From the NCBI GenBank assembly GCA_003254885.1, contig QANT01007881.1:1-64000 (forward strand): a stretch of DNA of 64,000 bases, written 5' to 3'. Position 1 is the stretch's first letter. Each line of letters starts with the position of its first letter. This DNA is from Purshia tridentata. Lineage: Eukaryota; Streptophyta; Magnoliopsida; Rosales; Rosaceae. Position numbers and translations under genes: made by a program. Shown in pieces: positions 13,681 through 25,735 of this stretch. The notes under the pieces were generated by a model, which was given only the letters and a program-made list of their open reading frames with translations, made no database searches and had not been told where the DNA came from.

Positions 13681-14003
13681 GAGATACAGGGTTTTCAGCC
13701 CATTCTAGTATCAGATGTAAAGTATATATCGGTAAAGGAAAGTATGATATGATGACAGATATCATGTATGTAAAAACTAAAAACTAAGAAAATCATATTT
13801 TGTTGTACAGGCCTGCTTCAGATGGTGAATATCATATAAGTTGGGGAACATTGAGATACAGGGGTTTGAGCTCATTGTACTTATCAGATGTAAGTATATA
13901 CGTGTAAAGGAAAATATGAAAGCAGATATCATGTATGTAAAGACTTCAAAAATTTAATCATATTATGTTAAACTGTCCAGCTTTGGTGATGAATATCATA
14001 TGA
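13681..14003. repeat. Diverged tandem duplication, about 172-bp period, between convergent genes
   Basis: The segment from GAGATACAGG at 13681 is repeated from 13853. The shared order is GAGATACAGGG, ATCAGATGTAA, AAAGGAAA, CAGATATCATGTATGTAAA, then GGTGAATATCATAT near the end of each copy. It lies in the 3' flank of the Ole e 1-like gene, so it may duplicate 3'-UTR or polyadenylation sequence. Confidence 0.75.
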
Positions 14004-14111
14004 CTATAAGTTTTACAAAATGAGAGGTGATCTCAATCAACCTCAAGGTTTACCCAAAATATTTTAAGACTAATTAAGGACATTTCATCTACAGATATCA
14101 TCCTATGAAAA

Positions 14112-14738
14112 CTACTCAGGACCTAAATTACTCTTCTGCTCAGCTCCTGAAACTATGTATTTTGCCACATCAGCGCAGCAGGTCAGCTTATCAGCTTTCT
14201 CCTCAGGGATTTCAATGGAGAATTCTTCCTCAAAGGCCATAACCAGCTCCACCCTGTCTAAACTATCCAGGCTTAAATCCTTCTGGAAATCAGCTGTTTC
14301 AGTAACCTGTTCAGGGGTCAAGTGGCCTGTCAATTTTCTCACATTCTTGTTATTGGGTGAAGACAAGGTCAATCTAGGCTGAAATTAAGGCAGCATCGAG
14401 TTCAAGAATAATCACGCCTTTACTCAACACCCAATTCTCTAATGAATGAGTGATTGGTGGTCCATCAATTCCAAAAAGTAAAGAATAAACAGATAACACA
14501 GAAACTAGTGAAATGAAAACAGTAAGAATGAAATAACTACCTTAGATGCATCAATTTTATCAAATTTCTTCACCAGTCCAATCACTCGGTCCATTATTTG
14601 ATCAGTGTTGGTACCTGTTGCTGAACACATACGGTGGCTCAAACATTTGAGCATATTCCCTCTTTCAGTGAGCAACCATTTTTCAGCTGAAGACCCCACC
14701 CTCACATGCCACAAGATGGAATTTCTAATGCTTTGCAT
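14112..14738 (-). CDS. Mitochondrial acyl carrier protein, two coding exons
   Basis: Coding exons 14738-14541 (66 codons) and 14306-14112 (64 residues plus TAG) are joined in phase 0 across a 234-bp intron, giving 130 residues. Residues 1-40 form a basic, Ser/Arg-containing presequence typical of mitochondrial import. The mature part carries the ACP four-helix domain with the phosphopantetheine site in [11 protein letters not shown] (Ser about residue 81), and the wording KKFDKID and [11 protein letters not shown] is characteristic of plant mitochondrial rather than plastid ACPs. Its role is to carry acyl chains in mitochondrial fatty acid synthesis (octanoyl for lipoate) and to support complex I assembly. 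The C-terminal tail after YIVS is somewhat longer than usual. The next gene on the left is convergent, 466 bp away. Confidence 0.92.
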
Positions 14739-15645
14739 ATTGAGGAGATCTGGAAACCGACAAAGCTCAGTTTCAAGTTGCCACACACAAATCCAGGAAA
14801 GCATCAAGATTATCATCACAACTGACCAATCAACGTGTAAGTAATGTTGCCATGACCTGAATGTAAGAACGTGCTTATGTATGCATATGCATGTTTGGTT
14901 GTTGGGCCACATCCAACCAAAGAAACTTCTAGGAGACATGTAAGGTAAAGAGAAAAACGCAAGCATAAATAGTTTTGCCGCTAAATGAAGTATACTAAGT
15001 AACAAATGAGCATCTAATTCAAACGTGTTAATGTCCATATGAAAGTTCTAAAGTCATACCAAGAATTCTATCTAACCCATGTGAGATTTCTTTTCTTAAC
15101 AATGAAAATCTGCGTTTTGAAACCTTGCATTAAAGATTTGATCAGTGATATAGTGCATAATTAAGAACTCTAACGAGTAACGAGCCTATCATTTTTACAA
15201 TACCAAACACTAGTGTATTTGTGTTTAGAACTTGTTTAGCTAAAATCTTGTGGAATAGCATTGCAAGCTCACAAAACCCAATAGCATTGTAAACAGGGCA
15301 AAGTATATGGAATAAGGAGGAAGACGAAAATAGAGTCATAACCAGTAATCAAAAGGCATATAGTAAAACAAGAAATTGCAGTCAAATTTGCCACTACTTA
15401 AATTTCAACCAGAAACACAAAATGGTTTTTGTGGTACAAAAATCAAAAACAGTGTAGTGATTGACAAGGCGTTAGAGTGGTGGAGAAGTAAACAAAGTAG
15501 AGACTGATGACTCACGAGACTGCCGCTGTGCTTTGCTATCTATCTGTTTGCTTAAATGCGGCGCTGAAAACAAATTAGACTTGGCTCCTTTCCTCTTTAG
15601 GAGGTCGCTTTAGAAAGTTGGAGGCGGCCTTGTATATAAATATAG
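14739..15645 (-). promoter_or_regulatory. 5' UTR intron and promoter of the mitochondrial ACP gene (proposed)
   Basis: On the - strand a TATA-like stretch lies at about 15645-15632. A leader exon would run to a good donor, CTC|GTGAGT (exon end at 15516), and splice to an acceptor TTTCCAG at about 14750, 11 bases before the start codon. A leader intron is common in such genes, but here it is inferred from splice motifs only. No coding sequence is seen in 14750-15515. Confidence 0.4.
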
Positions 15646-15812
15646 GCTAGATAGCGGGTGAGATACGCCTGCGGACCAATGAGCATCAGGCTAAATGGAC
15701 CTGCGTGGCCTTTGGAGCCTAGTGAATCGATATCACAAGCCCAACCCAACACCGTCTGTTTTCATTTGTTTTTTGCAAACAACCATTTTTTGTTGATTTA
15801 TTTTTTATAATA

Positions 15813-16155
15813 CTAGACTTTTGATATACGTGCTAACGCACATACAAATGAAACTTTTTAATTATATAATTTGTTAATTATTTAATATTATTTATTTTTT
15901 AGCTAATTATTTTTAAAAGATTTGAAAACTTTAACTATTTTATAACTCTTCACTCTCTCCACCTAATAAGATGGTGGAATGTTTTTGGTTTTATTTCTTA
16001 GTTTTTTTTAATGGTTTAATTTTACATTTGTGTCCTTAGTTTTATTATATTAGTTTAATTTAACTCTTTAATCTGGTAATGAATTGTTTGAGCAAATAAA
16101 GAATTGGTGAAGCCTGTAACACCAAATTCCTCTGTTGGCTTTATAATAGTAAAGA
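15813..16155 (-). mobile_element. Complete short non-autonomous Helitron, 343 bp
   Basis: Read on the - strand it begins TCTTTACTATTATAAAGCC (a classic plant Helitron 5' end) and finishes with a hairpin around TGTGCG..TTA..GCACGTA followed by a short A-rich stretch and CTAG. It sits exactly between A and T with no target duplication, the diagnostic Helitron insertion. It has no coding capacity and lies in the spacer between the divergent ACP and SnRK1-beta genes. Confidence 0.85.
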
Positions 16156-16523
16156 TTAGAATAATATTAAGATTTAAATATCATTAATTTTAGGATAATA
16201 TTACACATTTTAAAATTAAAAACATCTTGACAATATTTTTGGACCTTAATCAAAAATAAAAAAGTATTATCATATTAGTCTAAGAGAGGGAAAAAAATTA
16301 GACCGGTATTAAGATATTAGTCTAACTTTTTTATTGACCCCATTAAATTGTATACCAATCATTCTAACGAAAATTTGATTTTGCACTTGCTACACAAAAA
16401 ATTTAGCTACCACATTATGAGATATTATAGTTTAGGTACTTATTTAGACACAAATTTGAGATACTAAAGTGAAAAAAACTAAAAAAAATAAAGGGAAAAT
16501 TTAATAAAATGACTCTAACTATA

Positions 16524-18025
16524 CCCTAGTATTAGTTGAGGACTCCATTAATTTTTTTTGTATCCAATTAAGGACTATAATTATCCATTTGTTCCAATTA
16601 AGGATTTCCCATTAGGCTTGTCAAAAAATCAAGGGCATTTTTGTCATTTTTATCACTTGTATCATTCATCATCTTCTCGATTTTCTACAATTTTTCTATT
16701 TTTCGAATAAGTTTTTATTGCAACGTTAGCCCTGATTTTAATCTATCAAATCATAACTCAATTGAATAATCTTATAATTGTTTCGAAGCTACTAACATAT
16801 GATTTACACTCATATGTACAGATTTTAAAAAGAAATTTTAAAGCTAGAGATATTTGTCCCTAAAGTAAGGTACCCGAACGATTCTTAATGTTTTTACAGC
16901 AAATTTTAAGATTTTTGCAACATTCTCTTTAGATTCATAAGATTATGTTTACACCTTGTTTTGGCATTGGGCCGAGCACACGACCAGGCCCAGTTTTGAA
17001 TAAGCCAAGCCGAAAGTGAAGGGCTAATGAATCCAAGGTTAGTCAAGTCCATTCAAGCAAAGCTCACGATGAGAAATTCGGAAGTCCGACGAGAATAAGG
17101 CCGCATGTTTATAGAAGGGGGTCCAACTAAGGCAAGAATCCTAATTGGATTTACAAATATGGCAAGTTCAGAGATAACTTGGACGTAAAGGAGAAGTAAG
17201 CCAAAAGTTTAATTTAAGTAGGAGAAAGATTTCTTTGAATGTCCCGAGGTTTTAACCACAGTCATAAGCAAAAAACTCAAAGCTTCTTAGCAAGATCAAC
17301 TTCAGATTCCTCTAATTCACAAATGCAACCAGTTCTTCAAGTTCTTAGTATTTTTACTCTTTTAGCTTAACCGAAATAAAATCATTCTAGTATCGATTCA
17401 TTTTTGTTAGTTTTTTTTAATCTTTATTTCATGTCATTTGATGAAGTTTATTATTAGAACTACAATTGTTACTCGTTTTTAGAACAATCAACTTGTTCAC
17501 ACCTTTTATATTCGAATTAGTTTTTTTTGCATCCAATCACTTAAGCACACATCCATCAAATTTACAATTTTGAGCATACTGTTGTAGTCATGCCGAGTGT
17601 ATAAAAGTTTTTGAGGATCAATGCATTAAAAAAACTTAGGCGAGATAGTTGTTTCCTTTCTCGCCACTCAACTATTTGGTTAGAAGTTAGGTCCACGACG
17701 CAATTCATTCAATCAGCTAATCACGACATTCATTTTCTGCAAATTGGCCAGTTGGTCGTGCAATGGCACGCCACACTTACAATCAAGGATTACCAGTGTT
17801 ATTGCTAAAGTTCTCAGTGCAATATTGTCGTTAATTTTAGGGGAAACAGTTTAGAAATTGTATTAAGATTTTATTTAATATGAAATAATCAAATTATTCC
17901 TCATTTAGATAAAAAAAAGTATAACAGAGTTGATGGAATGTCTTTAATTGGAACAAATGGATAGCTATAGCCATTAATTTGATCAAAAAAATGAAAGGAG
18001 TTCTCAACTGAAAATATAGAAAATA
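16524..18025. mobile_element. Non-autonomous DNA element with about 90-bp inverted ends
   Basis: The segment 16524-16611, with TCCATTTGTTCCAATTAA near its inner end, recurs inverted at 17935-18025 (TTAATTGGAACAAATGGA), and outer parts match as AGTTGAGGACTCC against GGAGTTCTCAACT. The 1.5-kb interior has no supported coding region; a GC-richer patch lies at 16960-17150. Superfamily is undetermined because I could not fix the outermost bases or a target duplication. Confidence 0.5.
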
Positions 18026-18850
18026 TAGGTTTTTTTGTAGCCAAATACAATATATATACACAATTCTTCTCTAGAGAGGGCATTCACAAATTTAAAAATT
18101 AGCGAATGTCTAACAGAGCGTAGACATAATATCAACACGAGCACATGAACTGGCTATGGCACATATAAATTTTAAATTTTTGTTAAATAAACAAAAAGAG
18201 AGAGAAAAGTAACCTAGGAACCCAACAAATTCAGGTTCTCTGTAAAATAATTTTGGGAATAAAAAAGTATTTCTGATAATCAAAGAAAATAATGACAAAT
18301 AAAAAATGGTCTCTCAAACTGAATGGCCTTCATTCTCCGTTGCGGCTTTGTGTGTGGAGTGTTGTGAGTTGTGGGAGAGAGAGAGATTAAAAGGCTCAAA
18401 GGGTAAAGAAAAGACTTTGTCAATATAATGACGTGAAGAGCATCCCCATTAAACCAACACCATCATTGGGCCACCATTCGATCTTCCAAACTCATCGGAG
18501 ATTATTACTTTTTATTTATCATTATTTATTACTACTCATAAATCAATTAATTACTTACCCCCTTTTTTCACTTTCTTCTTTCCTTCTGCGGTCTGCTTGC
18601 CCCCTTTTGCGTTGTTGTTGCTTTGTGCTTCTTAATCTGATAATCTCTCTCTCTATATCCCAGGTTTTTATTTGTTGGGCTGTTTTGGTTTTTGGGTTTT
18701 GACGATCGAATTAATTAAAATTTTTTGATTTAAGTTTTCATCATATGAGTTTGGATTCTGATTCTGCAAAGTGGGTATGCTGTTTTCGTGATTTTGTTTT
18801 TGTGGGTTGGTACTTGGTGGGGTGGTGGTGGTGATATTGGCACAATCGTA
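18026..18850 (+). promoter_or_regulatory. Promoter and 5' leader region of the SnRK1 beta-subunit gene
   Basis: Contains GA-rich (18379-18391) and CT-rich (18640-18660) stretches typical of plant leaders. A possible leader intron could end at TATCCCAG (about 18662). No TATA box stands out. The exact transcription start cannot be read from the sequence. Confidence 0.4.
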
Positions 18851-21800
18851 ATGGGGAATGTGAATGTGAGAGAAGATGGTGGTGGAAGCCAATCAGGGGC
18901 TGAGGAAGAGGGTGGTGGTGGGACCCTGCAGGAGGGCCATGCCCATGGCCGTGGTGTTGGCGGCGGCGGCGGCGGTGATGGGTCGTCTGAGTTGATGGGG
19001 CAGTCACCTCCTCATAGCCCTAGGGCCACTCATTCCCCGTTGATGTTCACTCCCCAAGTCAGTTCCTTTTTTCTCCTCATCTTTACATTTTATTTATTTA
19101 TTTTTTCATATATGTGCTTTTGTAATTATTCTATGGAGATTTAGATTTAACCCAGTGACTTCAAATTTTGCTGTTTCTCAAAGTTGGAGACTTCCGTGAT
19201 TTAGCTTAGAAGTTGAACCAAATCATTCATGGGTCAGTGAAAATTCCAGGGCTGTGAATTATGCTGTGGAATTGTTAACTTGTTTTGTTTTTCTTTTTGT
19301 TTGATATCTTTGGGAGATACCACCAAATCAATGTTACTGTCTCTTAGAAGTTCACTAGTTGCTCCAACTTCCAAGCTACTTCGGAGAGGCTATGTGGGTT
19401 TGTGCTTAAGATCCCTCAATCATATACTTTCTTATTCTTTGGTTTGCTACTTTATCTGGAAATCAGAATAAGTCAACCGCTTTACCGTTATGCAATCTAC
19501 TTATCTTTGATGCATTGGCTATGTGGTTCTTTGTGATAAGCATGTGTTTCGAATCATTGAATTAGAAAAAACAGAAGTAACAGTGATCAATTGTAGGATG
19601 ACTTATATGAGGAAACCAAGTAATAAAGTTTATTTTTTTCCTGGCATTGGAATATCAGTTTTTACATAAATCTATCCTGTGTTCCACTACTAGGCTCTAA
19701 TACTTGAGTTTTAGTGTGAGGCCCGTTGAAAACCTTTTTTATACCTTAGAGCATCAACCCATTGGTAGTCTGTTGTTATGATAAAAGTATATATGGTATG
19801 CTCCATCAATGCTTGAATTACGATTCTGTTACCTGCACCCTTGCCTGGTATTCGTACTGATGTCTTTTCTTAATGTTGATCCATGGAAATCCATGATTTC
19901 ATCCATTTTTGTTCAATTCTATTATTTTCTTTTTTATCCAGGTTCCTGTGGTTCCATTACAAAGACCTGATGAGCTGCACATCCCAAGCCACTCACGGAT
20001 GCAAAATTCAGGATATGAAGACATGTACTGTGAGCAAGGAATTCCAACTATGATTACATGGAGCTATGGTGGGAAGGAAGTAGCTGTGGAGGGGTCATGG
20101 GATAATTGGAAGACAAGGTTCTGGGAAAAAAATAAAGTTTAAATTATAAATTTAGTTTGCAGTACTTGAACTCCTGCTTTAGTTTGAAATTCTATCTTGT
20201 TTTTCAGAATGCCCTTACAGAGATCTGGGAAAGACTTCACTATTATGAAAGTACTGCCATCCGGTGTTTACCAGTATAGGTTTATTGTTGATGGGCAGTG
20301 GAGGTGTGCTCCTGACTTGCCATTGACCCAAGATGATTCTGGCAATTCTTACAACCTTTTGGACTTGCAGGTAATAATTGTGATATCTTGAGTTAATAGA
20401 TATGGAGAATATGAGTGTGACAACCGAACTATAGAGCGCTTGGATATATTTATTGATCTCATTTAGAACAAGAAAACTGCTAGTCAGATCCGATTAGTGT
20501 AACCTTCTCTTAAGACTCAATTAGAGATTAATGAGTATAAACTTCTCTTAAAATGTTCAGTTTTCTTTAGCAGAAGAATAAAAGCTTATCTCAGTGTTAA
20601 ACAAATAATCCTTATTAGTCTTTAATTCTCATAGTCAACTATGTCTCTGTTCATTGTATTTGCTAGCTGTTAATAGCTATGTAAATTGCTTAAGTCTAGG
20701 CCTTTAATTTACTAGCTGTAGGTTTTAATTCCTTAGCTGTTTTGTCAAACTTTGTAACTATAATTAGCCCTCTCTAAGAGATGAATAGACACACAGAAAT
20801 TCAAACCATACAATATAGATATTATAATGGCATTGCTTGATGTTTAGTGTAATATCATCGTTTATAAATTCTATTGCATATGAATCTGTTTAAACATCTG
20901 AGATCTGTTTTTGCATAATGGCTTTCTTTTAATATAAATCCTACTAGTCTGGACTTTGTTTGCCTTTAGCTATTTAGTGATGATAGTAGATAGTATCGTA
21001 ATATCCTTTGATATTTCTCTGTTCAGCAAGTATCAATATTAAATGCAACATTTACCAATATTTCCCTTTCAAACATTTCATTCAGGGTGTCCATCATTTA
21101 CAGTCAAATTTCTCTCGATACCGATGTTTTGTTGACAATTCCGTATTTTCAGACTCAATATTTCCATCAAAATTGATTTTTAATACCATCAACTTGGCTT
21201 AGCTGTTAAATTTATGTTTGCATTTTAGGTGGACTGCTTGTTCACCTTCATTGTACTGCTATCCAGTTTGTATTCAAAATCTTTCTATCCAAAATATTTA
21301 TATAGGAGAAGGATCAAATTACACCCAGTTTAAAAGTGTTGGATGAGAATTTCTCCCCATGCTCACCATGCTCACTGAACTTGAAGATGACTAGAGATTT
21401 GATAACAGCTTCATTTAAAAAACTAAAAAAGAAGTTCAAAATGATAGTTTTACTATATTTTAAAATAGGCGAAGAGCATGAGTCTATGAATCAGACACTA
21501 AATGACATTCATTCAAACCCCCAGGGGTCAGTCCAGTGGTAAGTATGAGTTGGGGAAGTCTGCCTATTGCTGGGTCCTCACTCCTGTTGAGGCCACCATC
21601 ACCCAATTCCGCTATCGATAATTGATGGAGTTGTGGGTTTGTCTCGGTCCTGATTGATGGGTCCCTCGGGATTAGTCAGGTCAAAGATCCGGATACCCAA
21701 GTCATCAAAAGAGAAAAAAAAAAGACATTCATTCAATGTAGAATTTGGCAGGCATGATCTCATTAGACAGTGGATTTTTATAAATACTGCTCTCATTAAA

Positions 21801-22466
21801 AGCTATTAAGGGGTGTGACGACAAGCCGTTCTACTCAAGGTGTAGCTTTGAATCTTTCCATATACGTGTAATGTATGTTTTTTCTCCTCTAATTGAAATT
21901 GCACATTTCTCTGAGAATTTTTTATCAACAAGCTTATATGCTGGTTACCCTTTTCTTGTATCTTTTTCTGAATTAGTGTCTTCTGTTTTTAATCTCTAAA
22001 GTGGCATCAACTTCTGTTTTCTCATGTCTGGTTTATCTTGGTCTTAGTGTATAATACTAATTATGAGTGTCCAAAATATGTTGGAAAATTAGGCTTAGAT
22101 GCCCGAGTCTATCAAGCTGATAGATAGTATTGATTTGTTCTGCAGGATTATGTTCCAGAAGACATCGAAAGCATTTCTGGTTTTGAACCTCCCCAGTCCC
22201 CAGACTCGAGTTATAACAACGTGCAACTTGGATCTGAAGATTTTGCGAAAGAGCCACCATTGGTTCCTCCACACCTACAAATGACACTGCTCAATGCACC
22301 TTCATCTTACATGGAGATGCCGCCTCCTTTGTCAAGACCTCAACATGTGGTGCTTAATCATCTCTACATGCAGAGAGGGAAGAGTGGTCCATCTGTGGTG
22401 GCACTTGGTACAACAGAGAGGTTTATAGCAAAGTATGTGACAGTGGTTCTCTACAAGTCCTTGTAG
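18851..22466 (+). CDS. AKINB1: SNF1-related kinase (SnRK1) regulatory beta subunit, AKIN-beta type, four exons
   Basis: Exons are 18851-19057, 19942-20117, 20208-20370 and 22146-22466, all with GT-AG introns and consistent phase, giving 288 residues. The start MGN provides an N-myristoylation glycine, known to place plant AKIN-beta proteins at membranes. Residues 1-69 are Gly/Ser-rich with a polyglycine run. Residues about 102-180 form the CBM48 glycogen/starch-binding-type domain ([29 protein letters not shown]). Residues about 218-288 are the ASC (kinase-interaction) domain ending TVVLYKSL. The protein scaffolds the catalytic alpha and the gamma subunits of this energy-sensing kinase. Start 18851 is preferred over an in-frame ATG at 18788 because only it exposes MGN. 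The choice between beta1 and beta2 paralogue is tentative. A giant transposon begins 372 bp past the stop. Confidence 0.93.
20371..22145 (+). other. Intron 3 of the SnRK1 beta-subunit gene
   Basis: A 1,775-bp intron bounded by CAG|GTAATA and TTCTGCAG. It carries a SINE at 21517-21723 and no other recognisable element. It is much larger than intron 2 (90 bp). Confidence 0.85.
21517..21723 (+). mobile_element. SINE with 13-bp target duplication
   Basis: The 207-bp insertion is flanked by the perfect direct repeat GACATTCATTCAA (21504-21516 and 21724-21736). It begins ACCCCCAGGGGTCAGTCCAGTGG, with an A-box-like GTCCAGTGGTAAG, and ends in an A-rich tail, the structure of a tRNA-derived retroposon. 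It carries no ORF and sits in the sense orientation of the host gene. The B box is not clear, so the tRNA origin is inferred. Confidence 0.82.
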
Positions 22467-22837
22467 AGATGAACAAACATGCGGAATGCAATGTCTGTAC
22501 TCCATGGATCCCTTCATGTAGTTAGTTTATATAAATTTAAAAGTTAAATGCCATTTTATTGGCTTAAGTATGTTGAGGGAGGATTATCAGGTGAAACTTC
22601 AAGATTGTATTTTCCCGCAATGCTATTGCTTAATGACCATTGATCCAACTGCTTTTACGTACCGACTCTTGCAGTTTTCGGTTGTTGATTCACTTGAATT
22701 ATTTTTTTTTATTTTTTTATTTTTTGGAAAAAGTGGCCGATGCATAGATTATCCATGTAAATTTAAGACAAATATAGCAAGAGATTGGGGAAGCCCATAT
22801 AGTAGTGGTACAGCATGAGTGGCCAAGCAACATAATC
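22467..22837 (+). other. 3' UTR and flank of the SnRK1 beta-subunit gene
   Basis: AT-rich sequence with a T-run near 22700-22725. Presumed polyadenylation region. It is cut off at 22838 by the inverted end of the giant MULE, so the original downstream flank of the host gene now lies beyond 51519. Confidence 0.5.
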
Positions 22838-23393
22838 GGAAATTGCCTCAAATAGCCGAAATAAATACCAAAATAACTTTTTTACACCCTACAAAAATTT
22901 TATGACTTTTCTAGCTTTTTGTTCCAAATGTGGAAAAATATGCCCCCACCCCACCCACTAACGTCCATCTCCATCTCTGTTAATCTACTCTATTCCATCA
23001 GTATGCCCAAATCGTTGCAGTTAACTTCCACTCCCAACCCGTTACCTCCTCTAACTTCAGTAACCTCCCACTATTCTAGTTAACTTCCAAAGCAAACCAT
23101 AGCTTTTGTGAGCTTGCGAATACTGTATACGAACCAGAGGGGTGAGACAGAAAGACAGTGGCGACGAGGAAGACTGACGTTGACATCAGAGCCGAGCGTC
23201 TGTGACGTTCCTCGTATCCTGTGCGCCAGAGGTCCATCGCTAGCTGAAGGCTGCAATACCCAAAAGTGGTTCTGCTGATTTTTTGGCGGGAAGGTCAGTT
23301 TTTTGAACTTCATATATGTTGTTGTTGCATTTGAGTTCGAGTTTTGGGTTGGGAGAGTGGATGTTTTGTGAAGAGTTCACTAGGACTCTCATG
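22838..23393 (+). repeat. Left terminal inverted repeat of the giant MULE
   Basis: Matches the reverse complement of 50993-51519. Landmarks shared by both ends are CACCCTACAAAAATTTT, CCACCCCACCCACTAACGTCC, GAACCAGAGGGG and GAGTTCGAGTTTTGGGTTGG. Several small indels separate the copies. Confidence 0.85.
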
Positions 23394-23964
23394 GTGAGCT
23401 GGGAGCATCGAAAGCAAGAAAAACAGGGATTAATGCAATATGCAGAAGGGTCTTGTCTTTTAGTGGTGATCATTGTTGGGTTTTTATATTTGGGGATGAT
23501 TTGTCAAAATAGCATATGAGAATTGATTTGGGTTTGTGGTTTTTCGCCCAGCCCCTCTTAGGTTGTATTCAAGTTTCATTTGAGGATTGTAGTGGCCTCT
23601 CTCACTCTCGGTTTTTGGGTGGGTAGGCTACTGTGTTTGGGCCTTTGGCCTTCCTGTTTACCAAAAAAAAATAGCATCTGAGAATAAAAATCGTACAAAT
23701 GTACAATTACGGTTAATGTAGAATCCGGTTTATCTTTTAGGATATATTACAGGATTTGAAAGATGAAGAAAGCTAAAACAATTGTGTTGTAAGGAAATTT
23801 CCAAAAAATCCAATTCTGTCATCTCTCTTGAAGCTATAGTTTATGTAGTTCTGTTGTTGGCTTTTGGAACTGTCCTAGTTGTCTCACAGTCATCGACATG
23901 ATCACATTTGAGGGCATGAGATGCACTTATGCTGACTATTAATGTGCTAGCAAGCTATGGAACT

Positions 23965-24075
23965 TTGTGTCCACATATTGTCCCTTCTCTGTGTACACAT
24001 TGTCCATTCCCTGTCAACACATTGTCTACCCATTGTCCACCCATTGTCTGCACCATGTCTGCAATTTAATGTTTG
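23965..24075 (+). repeat. Cluster of TTGTCCAC-type motifs upstream of the left DUF1985 gene
   Basis: About eight copies of a 9-12-bp unit of the type CATTGTCCAC or CATTGTCTGC lie just before the DUF1985 coding exon. The mirrored position in the right arm (50284-50485) has the same motif in the corresponding orientation, so placement relative to the gene is conserved. Confidence 0.75.
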
Positions 24076-25609
24076 TTCACATCTTTTTAGGAATATGTCA
24101 GGTGGTTTGAAGTACGAGTAGAAGTGCAAGTGCCCTCCACACTCAGTCCGGATTAATTGCCGGTTGCTGCTCACTGAGAGCTTGAGAACCTTAAGGGCCA
24201 GGTTCACAGACGATGAAATGGCCAGATTCCGGGGCAGCCCTTTTGGGCACTTCTTTGATGCCGATGACCGGCTAAGATTCAGTGCACCACTTATGCACCG
24301 GCTGTTGCTTCGGTGGGCACAATGTGAAGATGACAGGGGTGGTGGCATGGTGTTTATGCTGTCGAAGCAGCAACTTATGAGGTTCGAGAAGAGGGAGTTT
24401 GCCCTTATAACCGGGCTGTGTTTTGGCGGGGAACCAGAAATATAGTTCAATGAGTACGATGGAGTGGAAGCGATGGACAACTCTTCCCGGCTGAAGTTGA
24501 GGTATTTTCCCCAAAAAAAGAGCGTCAGCCGTAATGAATTGGAGCTGAAGTTTAATACGTGTGAGGACAGCGAGGACATATTTCGGTTGGGCCTCCTATA
24601 TTTTTTATATTTTGTCCTCTTGGGAAGACAAAAGAGCAACAAGATTGACCTCTGGTTCCTAAAGGTCGCAGAGAACCTGGAGGAGTTTTATAATTTTCCT
24701 TGGGGCACCGTGTCATATGCTGAGACGATGGACTCATTTCATGATTTGAATCTCCAAACACGGTTTGAGAAGGCTGTGAAGGAAGGGAAATCGTCATCAG
24801 AGTATGAACTCAGGGGCTTCCCGTTTGCCTTCCAGGTAGCTGTTTTTTAATTTTTTTTTGCTGCGTTGTGTGACCATGTCGGATTCTAACAATTCTGAAA
24901 ATGCTTCCACCCATTGTTATTTTAACTCCTAGGTTTGGGCGTGTGAAACTTTTTCCAGCTTCTTGTCCGCGACTGCTGTGGTAAGGGTTGAACCGGATGC
25001 GGTCCCCCGCATATTGCGGTGGCGGAACTCTGGAGGCTTGACCATGAAGGACTTGACGAAGAGGTTGCTGGTATTTGATGAGGTTAGCTATCGCACACTT
25101 CTTTCATTCATTCAATATTTGAATTAAAATTAGGGTTTACGGTCCTGTGGTCAATGAAGCGTTAAAAAACTTGTTCAAATTAATTCATTTAGTTTATTGA
25201 ATTAATACAAAAGACACAGAAATCAATTTCAAAGTGTAGAATTTCGAGACTAGGCATATCTTTTATTTAAATTATTATCTTGAAATGTGCAGGAAGATTT
25301 GGACGTGCGGGTGATCGAGCCCTCGCCAACTGAGAAGGCTGCGGCGTACTGGGATGAGAGATGGTATAAGGCTGAGAATGAAGAGCAAGGGCGTCGTGCC
25401 AAAAACAACTCGGAAGTAGGCGGCACGTCATCCTCCCTCCATGCTGCTCAACCCACCTCCCCTACCAGCCGCGAGACCCCTCAATGGTAAACCACCTTTT
25501 CCATAATACACCTGCTTTTTAGACTACCTGTCTCATCACGGGAATTTTGGTAATGGAAGCCTATGTTCAACGTGAGCGTTAACAATGTTGTAACACTTCC
25601 TATTTACAA

Positions 25610-25735
25610 GGCCTGTACAAATGGTGTACAAAAAGCCGACAAATGATGGACACCTTACTCTTATTGAAGGACTATACTGTCCTTGGGTTGTCCATAACCT
25701 GTCCACTGTCTGTACACCATATGTAATTTGTGTTT
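25610..25735. repeat. Inverted GGACA-motif module in intron 3 of the left DUF1985-Ulp1 gene
   Basis: Left half GGCCTGTACAAATGGTGTACA...ATGGACACC, right half TTGTCCATAACCTGTCCACTGTCTGTACACCAT. The two halves are roughly inverted. The right-arm gene has a related module in the same intron (47940-48060), and fuller versions occur at 37905-38085, 38345-38635 and 40245-40520. Confidence 0.65.

Noticed and set aside
18741-19007. His/Pro-rich - strand ORFs
   Set aside because: Antisense of the Gly-rich first exon of the SnRK1 beta subunit.
21525-21545. tRNA gene, from the A-box-like sequence
   Set aside because: Part of a SINE with a target duplication and A-tail; no cloverleaf could be drawn.
23947-24642. 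231-codon - strand ORF
   Set aside because: Antisense shadow of the DUF1985 exon, whose + strand reading matches the right-arm copy.
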